Positions 13,901-25,690 of a stretch of 64,000 bases of DNA are shown one piece after another. The position numbers and the translations under genes are program-made. The number at the start of each line of letters is the position of its first letter. Position 1 is the stretch's first letter. The notes beneath the pieces are model-generated. The model worked only from the letters and a program-made list of their open reading frames with translations. It ran no database searches and was not told the origin of the DNA. The DNA is from Plenodomus lindquistii (lineage: Eukaryota > Ascomycota > Dothideomycetes > Pleosporales > Leptosphaeriaceae). The stretch covers positions 1 to 64,000 of the forward strand of contig JANUWI010000022.1 in NCBI GenBank assembly GCA_025504975.1, given 5' to 3'.

Positions 13901-16900
13901 AAAAAGTAAAATAATATAACTAAATAAAAAGTATTAAATTTCTAAATTATTTATAAAAAAAATATTACTATATATTATAAGCTTTTTATTTATATATCTA
14001 CTATACTATATAGCTATGTATTTTATCTAGTATAAATAGGTAATAAATTACTCTACTACCTTTTAATACTTTTTTAAAAGGTTAGTAAAAAAGTAAAAGA
14101 GTTTTAATACTATAAAAACTATATTAAGTTAGAGTATTATAGCTATATAGATAATTAATTCTATATACTTTAGTAGTTTTTAATCTATTTTTTAAAGCTT
14201 TTATTATTAACTTTATAAGCTTTTTATTTAGAAGTAAAGTTTAGAAAAAGGCTTTAAAACTTATAAAATTAAACCTTTTAGTTATTTTATTAATATACTT
14301 ATTATAGATAAGCGTTATTATTTAATTACTCTAGTTCTAGATTATTTTTTTTCTAAAATACTACTCTACTTTATTTTTATTTTTAATTATATAAGTTTAT
14401 TTAATTATTTTAATAAAAGCTTTATATTTAGCTAAATACTTTTTATAAAATTCTATTAAAATATTATTAATATAGAAAATTAATATAAGTTTTTTATTTT
14501 TACTATAAAATAAATATAGTTTTTTTTAAAAAAACTATAGTTCTACTTTATAAAGTATTACTAAAAAGTTTTTATACTAGAGTAGAAAAGAGTTTTTTAA
14601 TTTATATAATACTTTTCTAAGTATTACGTACTTTCTATTCTATTTAAAGCTATTAAAGAGCTTGTAGTAGATAGCTAAGTATTCTACTTTTATAGTATTA
14701 AAAAAAGCTTCTATAATATTAAACTACTAAATCTCTAGATTAAACTCTACTATTATTATTATAGTAGACCTAAATAATTAAGCTATAAATATAAAAGCGT
14801 ATATTATTTAGAATATATTTACTATTTAAAAATTTTTTTATACTATAATATTAGCTTTATATTTAATAAAATAGCTATTCTAGTCTACTTTATATATAAA
14901 AACCTTTTTAAAAAAAAGTAGTTATTTTTTTACTTCTACTTAATTAATTACTTTCTAGGTTTTTACTATAAAAAGCGTGTTAATTTTTTTAACTATTACT
15001 TATTTAAAAAGCTCTCTATATAGATAGTTAAAAAGATTTTTCTATTTTTCTAGTATTTTAAAAAAAGAGTTCTAATAAACTTTTTTTTTTAGTAGTAGAT
15101 ATAGTAGGGTTTTTTATATTTATAGAGTAGCTGCGATTACTATATATACTATAACTATTTCTTTACTCTAGGCGTATTTTTTAGAGAGTATTCTATTATA
15201 AATAATATTTTATTCTATATTATAGAGTATAGAGTACACCTATAATAAGCTTTTATTATTTCTATTTTTTTTAAACTTCTATAGTTTCTAACTTTAAAGC
15301 TTTTTTTATATTAGTAGAAGTTTTTTTTTACGCTACTTTCTAGGTTTACGCGTTTAGAAATTTTCTACTATTTTATTTAAAGCTATAGGTAATATACTTT
15401 AAAGCTAAATAGTAAACTAAGTAATTTACGCTTTTAGTACTTTTTTTTATAAAGTTACTAGTAATTTAGTTTATAAGCTTTTACCTCTAAAATTTTACTA
15501 ATACTAGAAGCTATTTAACTAATCTAGACTAGGCTATTCTAATTTTAATATCTTCTAGTATATTCTAGGCTTAGGTATAAGCTTTAAAGTTCTAAAACCT
15601 AGTATAAAGCTTTATTTTTTATAGTTTTACTAGAGTTAGCTAGCTAAGCTAACTCTATATAAAAAAGCTAATTCTAATTCTATAATAGTTAGTAGCTAGC
15701 TTTTAACTAATTTTATATTTCTAAAAATTTTCCTCTCTAGTTTTTAAGTAAGTTAGAGAAGCTCTATTCTACTTTCTACTTTCTATTTATATATAGTATT
15801 CTATAGTTAATTATATATATTATTAAATACTTTACCTATATTATAGATTTTATTTTTATAAAAAAGCTTAATAAGCTACTTTACCTACTTTTTTAAAATA
15901 TACTTATCTAAGTTTTTATAGAAAAACGTTTTATTAAAAGTAATATTATAAATTATAATTATTTTATCTAGAGTAGGTATTTATATTTTATAGATATTAG
16001 ATACTTTATATTTTACTAGATACCTAATATATTTTTTTAAAGTAATTTTAAAGCTTTTTATCTAGTAATTTACTTTATAATTTCTATTTAATAGGTATAT
16101 TTAATATCTATATACGTATATACTATTCTAATCTAGATATAGATTAGTAGTAGTATTATATATTTTTTCTAGTTTATACTAGTAAAAATACTAGTAAAAC
16201 TAAAAATCTAATTTTTTATTTAGAAAGTAAAAGTTATAAGTATATAATAGATTTATATTATAAAGCTAGACTAGTATATTAAATACTTTAAAGTAGATTT
16301 TACTAAAAAAGTTTACTTTTTTTTTTATTTTAATTTTTTTAGTAATAATTTTTTACTCTGCTCTCTCTATACCTCTATTTAGCTAGTAAGTATAAAAAAA
16401 AGCTATAATAATCTCTATTCTACGCTTTTTTATCTAGCTTTTAAACTATAAAACTCTCTACTAGAGTCTAGTAGTAGTATTATTATTTTAAATAAACTCT
16501 ACTATTTTTAGTTTATATTAAGCTTTAAAAAACTTTATAAAGTTTTTAAATATTTTTATAATTTCTAGTAGTGTTTTAGTTTAAAAGTAGTAGATATAGA
16601 TTTTACTACTATAGTTATTTTTTAGAAGTATTATCTAACGCTTTTTAGAGTGTCTAACTAGTATATTAAATAAATTCTATAATATATAGAAATATAAACG
16701 CAGAGTTTCTTTTTTTAGTTACTAAAATATAATTTACTAAATATATACTATTAAATAGTGTTTATACTATTTTTTTACTATACCTTTTATTTAGATATTT
16801 AAAGTATTCTAGGTTAGTATTTAAAAAGCTTCTAGCTTTAGATAGCCTATTTAAGTATACTAAAGCTTTTTAGTATTAGTTTATAAATAAGTTTTTAAAA

Positions 16901-18640
16901 AGTATAGTCTTCCTTTTATATTATTTATAGCTATTATAATTAGATAATAAATAGTAACTAGTTTATATTTAATAAAAGTAAAGTTATACTTTTAAATAAG
17001 CTTTATAATAACTAAGCTTTAATCTATAGTTTTTATATATAAACTACTATTATATCTAATATACTATATATCTACTTTAGCTAAAAGTACTTTTAAAATT
17101 ATATTAATATAAAAACTTTCTACTACTATAATATTATAGAGCGTAAGATTTTCTATATACTTTTTTTTAAATCTATTTATAGTATTTTTAAAAATTTAGA
17201 TACTTTTGCCTCTAATAAAAAAGGCTTGCGTTTCTACTTCTACTATTTTAAAAATAATACTTTTTTTAAAAGATTTTAGAATTAGTTTATTTATAGAGTT
17301 TACTAGGTGTAGTACTACTCTACTATTAAAAATTATACTTTCTAAAAGTAAATAGGCGTTAAAATCTATTATAGAGTAAACTCTATTAGGCTTATACTTA
17401 AATAAATATAGATTTATTAGAGAAGCTACTATATTTTCTAGAAAAGTAACTAATTTAGAAGCTTTTATAACTTTTTAACTGCTTAAATTTAAACTCTCTA
17501 ACTTTTTTTAATTTTTTTTAGCTAGAGCTAATTTTAGACTACTATTTTTTAGTTTATTTAAACGTTTTAGAATTTTAAACTTAGTAATATTACTTATTAT
17601 AAAAGGTTTACTAGTAAAAGTAGTCTAGAGCTTTTAGTAATTAATTACTAGCTATTTATAAACTTTTCTATAAAAATACTACTTTTTATTAGAGCTTTCT
17701 ATAGTATTTTTTTTAGTAGTTTTATTTTTTAGCGCGCTAAATATTATAAAAACCTCTAAACTACTACTATTAATCTTTTAAACTACGTTTTTTTAAAATA
17801 GCGCTAAAAATATTTAAGCTACTTTATTTAGAGTAAGCTGTACTTATTGTATAACTAAATATTAAATAATTAATTAGTATATAACTTAAGCCTATATTAA
17901 AGCAATTTTATAAAATAAAGCTTTAAAAAAATTCTAGATTATAAACTGCTTTTTAATTTTAGTAATACTATATATTTATACTTTTATATATAAATTATAC
18001 TAGTTTTAAAACTAGTTATAAAAATTTATTTTTCTCTAGTAGGCTTTATTAAAGTATACTCTGTACTAGAAGCGTATAATATTTATTATTATATAATTAG
18101 TAGAAGTAAAATTTTACTTTAATAATTTTATAAATAACTAGAGTATTAATTTTTTCTATTTAATAAGCGTTATTATTACTAGCGCTATAAACTTTAGATT
18201 AACTATTTATTATATCTAGTTCTATATATATTATATATAAGCAGCTTTAGCGCTCTAGTTACTAAGTTTAATCTAGTAGTTCTAAATCTAGCTTTTATAA
18301 AGCTCTATAGTAATTATAGCTTTATTTATAGATATTAGTTTTTATAGCTAGAAGCTAATAATATTTAGAGTATTAATAGTACTATCTAGGTTAATATTTT
18401 TCTAAAGAGCTCTCTTTATTATATAGAACTAAAGCTAGATATACTAGACTAGCTATAACTTTTTTATAGTAAATATATACTTTTTTTTAAAAATTATAAA
18501 TAATTTAGCTATAAATCTTATAGAATTAATACTAAATAGGTAAAGTAGTTTTTCTAAATTACCTTTTTTTAAGCTGTTTTAAATATATAATAGAGAATAT
18601 TTCTAAAAATATAAAAAAGCTAGGCTTATAACTATTATAG

Positions 18641-18823
18641 AGAGTAAATTTATAAATAATTAGAAAATAAATTACTATATAGAAAATGCTTAAAAAAGCG
18701 TACTATTTATAGCTAAAATTTTAGTAAAAATATATTCTACTTTATCTATATAAATACTCTATAGAGCGTGCTGTATATAACTATACTTTAAGTATAGACT
18801 TAGTATATACGCTCTAGAATAAT
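18641..18823. repeat. Right ~185-bp direct repeat (putative LTR)
   Basis: Partner of the repeat at 10,718-10,903. It carries the same perfect palindrome (18,781-18,797). This copy retains slightly more CG and TG (AAAGCGTAC, GAGCGTGCTGTA) than the left copy, so the two have been mutated independently since insertion. Confidence 0.75.
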
Positions 18824-20400
18824 TAATATATAAATAAAAACTAGTTTAAATAATTTAAAAGCTTTTTAATAGTTATTATTTATAAATATATTTAAAATAC
18901 GTTTTTTAAAACTAGAAAAAAGCTTTTATTTTTAGTATAGAAAATATATTACTATACTAAAGTTTATACACGCTAGAAGTATTTAGGCTTTAATAGTATA
19001 AAATATACTATATTTAATAGCTAGAGAATATAGAATAAATAGAAAAGTATATAGAAAATTAAAATTTAATTTTTTATATAATAGTTTTTAAACTTTTAGT
19101 TAAAATAGCTTTTATAGCTATTTAAAATTAGTAAATAGTAGACTTTTATATTTTATACTTTTATATACGTATTAAAGTACTTTAATTAGTCTAGTTTAAC
19201 TATATTTTTTATCTAGCTATTTTTAAAAACTAAAATTTTTTTATTATATAGTATATTAACCTTTTATACTATATAGAAATATAGATACGTTTTTTAAAAC
19301 TAATAAAAAGTAAAGTTATATTTCTAAAAGTATATATACTTTAGCTAATAGTATTCTATTTATAATTACCTAGCTATATAAAATTAAGCTAGTTATATAT
19401 TTTAAAGTTTATAATAACTTTTATAGATCTAATTAGATCTATATAGAAGCTAGTTTTCTTAAAGTTATAGATATTATTATTATAAATACTATACTTACTT
19501 TCTATTTTCTATATAAATTTAAACTATATATTAATTATATTTAGATTTTTCTACTTTATTCTCTACCTATCTTTTAATTAATTAAAAGCTATTATAAAAT
19601 TAATAAAGCGTGTTATAAAACGTTTAGCCTAGTTTTTACCTACTAGTATTTCTTTAGATACCTTTAGTATTTTATTAACTATCTTTTTTACTTTATATAG
19701 CTAGAGAGTAAATTTTTATAAATTAAAGTTAAAAGTATATTTTATAATTATCTACTTTTTAGTAGTAATAAGCTTTTAAAAACTAAATTAAATTTTAAAT
19801 TATAATAGATTTTTTTCTAATCTATTTAAAGAGCTTATAATAATAAATACTAAAAGTAGTAGTAGCGTGTTAGTACCTCTAATATTAGCTAGCTTAAATA
19901 GCTATATAAGTTAATTTAAATTAACTTTTAGCCTAAATTAATATTATATTACGTTTTAAATGTATTTAATAGAAAGTATAGTATATATTCTATTAAAAAA
20001 AACTATTAGATTTACTAGATTATTAGGTTAACTAGTAGAATATATTATTAATTAAAAATAAATAGTAATAGTTTAGATTAGAATTCTAGAAATAGTAGTA
20101 GTTAAAATTGTTTATTATAAATTATTATAAAAACTAAAAATTCTATATATAGTTACTAGAGTTTACTATATTAATCTTTATTAATAATTTAAATTATTTA
20201 GTAATATAGGTTTAAATAGAAGAATATTTTTTTCTAAAGCTAATTACTAGCTATAGCCTAATAGTATATAAGTAAAGTAATTTAAAAATAAAAACTACTA
20301 TAGAAAAAAAGTTAGATAGTATATAGAATTATTAAAATAAAAGGATTTATAGCTAGATTTATTTTTTAATATTTATATAAACTTTTACCTAGTATACCTT
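18824..20400 (-). pseudogene. Fot1/pogo-type transposase remnant (Tc1/mariner superfamily), copy A
   Basis: Decayed DDE transposase read on the minus strand. The first catalytic motif of the family, NFDETGF, appears as N-F-K-K-T-S-F at about 19,471-19,450. It is preceded by a stretch resembling the family linker (FNQLKDRQRIKQKN, near 19,570). The rest of the catalytic domain runs down to about 18,830. There it is cut off exactly at the right direct repeat of the 10.7-18.8 kb element, so the C-terminal end is missing. It aligns as an inverted repeat over about 1.2 kb with 62,197-63,360. That match reaches at least position 20,045; the N-terminal DNA-binding part should lie between there and about 20,400 but could not be read clearly. 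Copia or Gypsy origin is excluded by the motif order. Confidence 0.78.
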
Positions 20401-22630
20401 TTTATAAATAGGCTAGTATTAGTTTATATAGTTAACTAAAAGTTTCTATTATATATTTTTTTATAAAAGGATTTTATATAGAAAATAATATATTAATAGC
20501 TTTAACTAAATTATGTATATCTACTATATTATAATATAATACTTATATATAGCTAACTTTAGAATATAATCTAAAAAGTTAATATTTCTATTAGTATTTT
20601 AGTTATAAACATTAAAATATACTAAAAGTAAATAGAAATTAAAACTTTTATAGTAATTAGAATTTAAAAACTAGTAAACTATAGTTAAATAGAGTAAAAC
20701 TAAAAAAAATAATAGTAAAAGCTAAAAGTAGATCTAATATAGAAACTAAATTTTATATTTTAATATATAAGTAAAAAAGTAATTATACTATCTAGTAACT
20801 AGGTTATACTTAAGTTTTTTATAGAATATAAATAATATATTAAGGTTTCTATAGAAAAATACATAATAAAACGCCTTAAAATTAGAATAACTTTATTTAT
20901 TTTTAATTTTAAAAGAATATAAAAAGACTTTATTATTTAATTAAAAATAATTAGAAAGATATATAATTATAAGTTTACTATTTTAAGTTAATAAAACTTA
21001 TAAAATAGAATAAGCTATAAATAATATTCAAGTTTTAATTATATTTTTATTAAATACTATAATAGGTATTAGTATATTTAAATAGTATAATAATAGCTAT
21101 TAAAGTTAAAATCTACTAAATATATATAGTAACTTACCTACAAAATAAACTAGATTTAATAATAGATATTATTTAAATAAATTATTTTTATACTACTATA
21201 AAAGTAAAATTTAAACTATAGTAAATAATTAGGTATAAAAGTTTATAATAAAGTATTTATAGTAACTATAAATAAAATAGCCTCTAGTATAAACTTTAGT
21301 AATAGAAAATAAATATTTTTTTAGAAATTATATAAACTAAAGTAAATATATTTCTATATAGATAGTTATTAGATATAAATTAAATTAGTTTTAAAACTAA
21401 AAAATTCTATCTAAATTTTAGTATCTATACTATAGTATTTCTAGAAATACTAGTTTAAATTCTAGTATATAGATAAAATTTTTTATAGTAATAAAAGTAG
21501 TAGTAGAAATTTACTAAAACTTTTAAAAAAGGCTTTTTTTTTATAGTTTACTACTTTAAAAGTAGTTTACCTATATTTAGAGATTGCTAGAAAAGTATAA
21601 TATTCTTCTAATATTTAGTATATTTATAATAAGTATTACTAGCCTTTTTATATAAATAGTTTATAGAAAAGAATATAGTTATAATTATAGTAAATCTTTA
21701 GAATATAAAGCTTTTATTTAATAATTTAAAATAAATAAAAAAGTTACTACAATAAATTAATAACTTTAAATAAAAAGATAAACTTTAAATTCTAAAATTT
21801 ACTAATTTTTAGAGTAATACTATATTATATTTTAATAAAATCTAAAACTAGTATAAGTTATAAAAATCTAAGTAATTAAATTATAGTATTTTAATATTTA
21901 GAATATTATAATAATATAATATAAGTATAATTTACTAAAATTAAAAATTTAGAATTAAAATTTAAAAATAATAGACTATTTTTATTTAAAAATATTTAGC
22001 TTATAAATAAAACATAGCTTTTAAAAAAAAATAATTAACTATTATTTTTATTTCTATTAATATTTTTTTTAATAATTTCTAGATAATATATTTTATATTT
22101 TATAAAAAAGTAATAACCTATAACTTTTTAAAGTAGGTAGAAAACTACTATATCTAAAGTTATTTAAAAAAAACTAGTAAAAAAATTACTATTCTCTAGT
22201 TAAATATATAGCTAAAAAAAAATAGTAAAATAAAATAGGTAGATTATAGCTTAAATAAATATAAAGTAATATATACCTAATTAGTTAATACTAATATAAA
22301 GTAGCTATAAATTAGTAAAAGCTACTTAGAATAAAAAGATATTTAATATTAAAGGTATTAATAAAGCTATTTTAAGAGAGTAAAACTCTAGTTTAAAAGA
22401 TTAATAAACCTTTTTATTACTATAATAATATAACGTTTTTTAAACAGTTAATTTAATTTTTTAAATAAAATTACTAAGAATATACTAGTAATTTTAGAAA
22501 TATAGGTAAAATATTTATAGTTCTACTTTTTTTTTTAACTTTAATTATAACCTATTTAACTTTATTCTAAAATCTATTTATAAAATAGTAATACGTTAAT
22601 ATAAAGTACTTATAATAATAATAAAACTAG
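20400..22630. other. Degenerate AT-rich stretch, no gene recognised
   Basis: No domain could be recognised on either strand. The region lies upstream of pogo copy A (minus) and may include its terminal inverted repeat and older elements, but I cannot place a boundary. No convincing Copia or Gypsy reverse transcriptase motif was found here. Confidence 0.4.
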
Positions 22631-22995
22631 ATTATTTTAATTTTTCTTATTTTTATTACATTTATTATTTATACTATATTTATTTTTTCTATTATATTTA
22701 TTATCTTTATAACTTTTATTAGAATTATTATTTCTACTTTTTTTTATTCTTGTTAAATTTATTATATTTATAACATGTTTTAGTATCTAGTAATATTATT
22801 TTTATTATTTTTATTATTATTTTTATATTTATTATTTTTATTATTATTTTTACTATTTTTATTACTTCTATTGCTTCTATTACTTTTATTATTCTAATTA
22901 ATCTTTCTATTTTTATTATTTTTATAATTTTTATTCTTTTTATTACTATTATAATTTTTATAATTTTTATTCTCTTTATTGTTACTATAAATTGT
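22630..22995. repeat. ATT/TTATTTTTA simple-sequence tract
   Basis: An irregular tract of ATT, TTATTTTTATT and related motifs on the plus strand. It is opposite in orientation to the AAT tracts at 2.3-2.6 kb and 23.1-23.3 kb. On the minus strand it would read as an Asn/Lys-rich polypeptide. It keeps a few TG and GC sites (TTGCTTCTATTACTT). It could be the low-complexity part of a minus-strand element, but this is not shown. Confidence 0.65.
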
Positions 22996-23094
22996 AATAT
23001 TATTATTCCCTATATTAGTTAAATAATACTAGATTCTATAATAGAGCTAAATATTCTAAAAATATATTAAAAAAAAGATATAATAAATAAAATA

Positions 23095-23290
23095 GGTATG
23101 ATAAAGGTATAAGAAATATATTAAATATATTAAATATAATAAATATAATAAATATAATAAATATTATAAATATAATAAATATAATAAATATAATAAATAT
23201 AATAAATATAATAAATATAATAAATATAATAAATATAATAGATATAATAAATGTAATAAATATAATAAATATTATAAATATAATAAATAT
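23095..23290. repeat. AATAAATAT nonamer microsatellite
   Basis: About twenty near-perfect copies of the 9-base unit AATAAATAT, with a few point variants (GATATAATAAATG), followed by Copia copy B's flank. The regular period contrasts with the irregular AAT tract at the matching position beside copy A, which suggests local expansion after the two copies separated. Confidence 0.9.
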
Positions 23291-23299
23291 AATAAAACT

Positions 23300-24229
23300 T
23301 AAAAAATTATTAAATTAAAAATATAAAAAAATTTTTTTTTTTTATTTTATATAGCTTTTTTATATTTATTAGTATTTAACTTTACTAGCTTTCTCTATAG
23401 CTTTTTTAACTATAAAATATTAACTTTTTTATACTATTAGTATTTAAATTACTCTTTTACTAGCATATATTAAATAATAAATTAAAAAGTTAAAAATATT
23501 AAGCGAAATATAACTATAGAAAACTAAAAGATATAACTTATATTCTATTAGAAAATAGAAAATATATAACGCTATAGTAAATATTCTAATTATCTATTAA
23601 TACTTCTATATAATTTCTACTTTAAAAGTAAATATTATTTTAAAACTAAAACTATTTTTTTATATCTATATTATTTTATATATAAAAAGATATAGTTTTA
23701 AAATAGTTTCTTTTAAATAAAGTTTAGAATATATAGTTTTTACTATAAAGCTTTTTTATATTCTAGAAAAAAAAAGTATATAAATTTAAATACTAAAGCT
23801 AATAGCCTTTTTTTTTAGCTTACTTTAATTTATTATAAAGTTAAACTAGTAATTAAAAACAATTAAATAACTAGGTATAAAGAGATAATAACTTTTAAAA
23901 TAAATAACTATAAAACTAAAAAACTTAGTTAAAAGAAAATTAGTAATATATTATTATTATTATTTAGAATATAAAGTATAAAAATATAGTATTAATTAAA
24001 AAAAATCTATAAGTAAAAGTGTTAGAATAAAAACTTTATTAGTAAATATATTAATAATAATACCTACTAAATTATATTAAAGAGATTTCTTTTATTTAAA
24101 CTATAAAAGTAAGTTAAGTCTATTATCTAAAATATAATAGATTAAAAAGTAAAATATACTTCTAGCTATTCTAGTAATATTCTTATTATACTAGTTTTAG
24201 TAGTAGATTAGTTTTATAATAAGTAATGT
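23300..24229. repeat. Flank shared with 2.6-3.57 kb, probable Copia 3' end/LTR
   Basis: Collinear with 2,600-3,569 at an offset of about 20.6-20.7 kb, with small indels. It follows the C-terminal end of Copia copy B on the minus strand. The same reservations apply as for its partner: LTR identity is inferred from position only. Confidence 0.55.
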
Positions 24230-25690
24230 ATTTCTTTATACTAATAAACTTAAGTTTAATAAAAAGTTTAATATATATACTTTAAGTATAATAAATATAG
24301 AACTATATTTATTAAACTATCTAGCTTAATAGATTTTCTAGTAGCTTAACTTTAACCTATATAGTTAGCTCTATTTTTAAATAAAGTAAAAATTAGCTAT
24401 TTTTTAAAATAATTTTAAATAGCTTTATTTATAAATTAAATATATAGCTAAAGTTAAAGTTTTAACTTTTTAAATCTCTACTCTAGTTAAAATTAGTATA
24501 AATAATAACTAGTTAAATCTTTTTTTTTATATAGTAGTTAAACACATTCTAAAAAATATATATACTAAAAAAGGTATTTAACTATAGTTATTTAGAATTT
24601 AGTTAGATCTGCTATAAATGTACTAAAGTAAAATAGTATAAATACTCTATTTAGGTAAATATTAAGTACTAAATATATAAAAAACTTATTAATTTTAGTA
24701 TACTAGTATTTTAAATACTTTAAAACTTTATATTATATATAAAGTAGTTTTAGAAATAGTAATTCTAAAACTTATAATTTAGTTATTATACTTTTCTATT
24801 TAAAATTTAGCTAAAACCTTTTTAATATAGCGTTTTTAACTACGTATAAAAGCTTAAATAGATTAATTTTTAGTAATTTCTTTACTAAAATAGAAATAGT
24901 ATTTCTATAAATTTTATATTTAAAACTATTTTTAAAAACTAGCTTTTAGAGCCTAGATATTTTAAAAATTATAGCTAGTAATAAATAGATTATAGGTATA
25001 AATAGCTATATAAACTATACTTTTAGTTAATATCTTTAAATTAAAAAAAAAGAATTAAAGCTTTAGCTAGAAAAAACATTAGAAAGATATTTTACTAAAA
25101 TTTTAGAATGTATTTTAAAGTAAAAAAACTTTATTTAGTTTATAAATACGCTAAAAGCTATTATTAAATTCTTTAAATTAGTAAATATATACCTTTCTAT
25201 TAATTTTTTAATTAAAAAATAGTAAGTTTAAAATATACTTATTATATATTATATTTAAAAGTAGATATAATTAAATATAGAGCGTTATAGAATATTAGTT
25301 TAATAACTAAAGTAACTTTATTTTAGTAATTAACTTCTATTAACTAAAATAATCTCTAAATAATTTAATAGACTTTATAGTAAAGAATATTACTATAAGT
25401 ATTATTTTAAAAGTTATATATACTTAGTACCTAAAGTTTATTAGTAATTTAGCTAAGGTACTAAAGTAAAAGTATTACTAGCTTTTAAAAAAGTAAATTC
25501 TTTTTTTAAAAGTTTAATCTAAAAATTTAAATAGGCAGTTTTTAAACTTTATTTATAGTTATCTAGTTTAAATATACTAGCTTTAGTAGTTACTAGAACT
25601 TTACTTTAATAATAGGCTAAAATATTATAGTAAATAAAAAAATAGCTGTAGTTATAATTTATAAAAGCTAAATAGTAGCTATAAATTAAA
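24230..25690 (-). pseudogene. Ty1/Copia polyprotein fragment, copy B (reverse transcriptase and RNase H)
   Basis: Second copy of the Copia segment, same strand and same internal order as copy A. The reverse transcriptase N-terminal part is at about 25,470-25,250. The motif normally read as QMDVKTAFLYG appears as V-T-L-V-I-K-L-I-F-Y-N at 25,320-25,281, preceded by NTYSNILYYKVY. The YVDD box is degraded to Y-T-Y-N near 25,000-24,989. RNase H (about 24,560-24,290) keeps SYIFNL and a broken STCEAEYIG region. It is more damaged than copy A. Its homology to copy A ends near 25,690, close to the expected start of the reverse transcriptase. The integrase, protease and gag that should lie at higher coordinates were not recognised. 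No frame is open. Confidence 0.8.

Larger units (their letters stand above)
10718..18823. mobile_element. Putative LTR-type element, ~8.1 kb, class undetermined
   Basis: The element is defined by the direct repeats at 10,718-10,903 and 18,641-18,823. Its right edge coincides with the point where homology to the pogo copy at 62-63 kb stops, as expected if this element inserted into that transposon. Inside, plus-strand frames near 11,230-11,830 read as a Ser/Thr-rich, Gln-stop-punctuated polypeptide and might be gag. I could not find convincing reverse transcriptase, integrase or RNase H motifs on either strand. A LINE or another element sitting between two solo repeats is an alternative. Confidence 0.5.

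Noticed and set aside
13400..16900. A LINE endonuclease/reverse transcriptase within the 10.7-18.8 kb element
   Set aside because: Isolated words looked LINE-like, but no ordered set of motifs could be found on either strand.
20400..22995. A third, minus-strand Copia copy with its gag at the ATT tract
   Set aside because: No YVDD box, RNase H or integrase motif could be found where this model predicts them.
23095..23290. CRISPR array
   Set aside because: The repeats are contiguous nonamers without spacers; this is a microsatellite.
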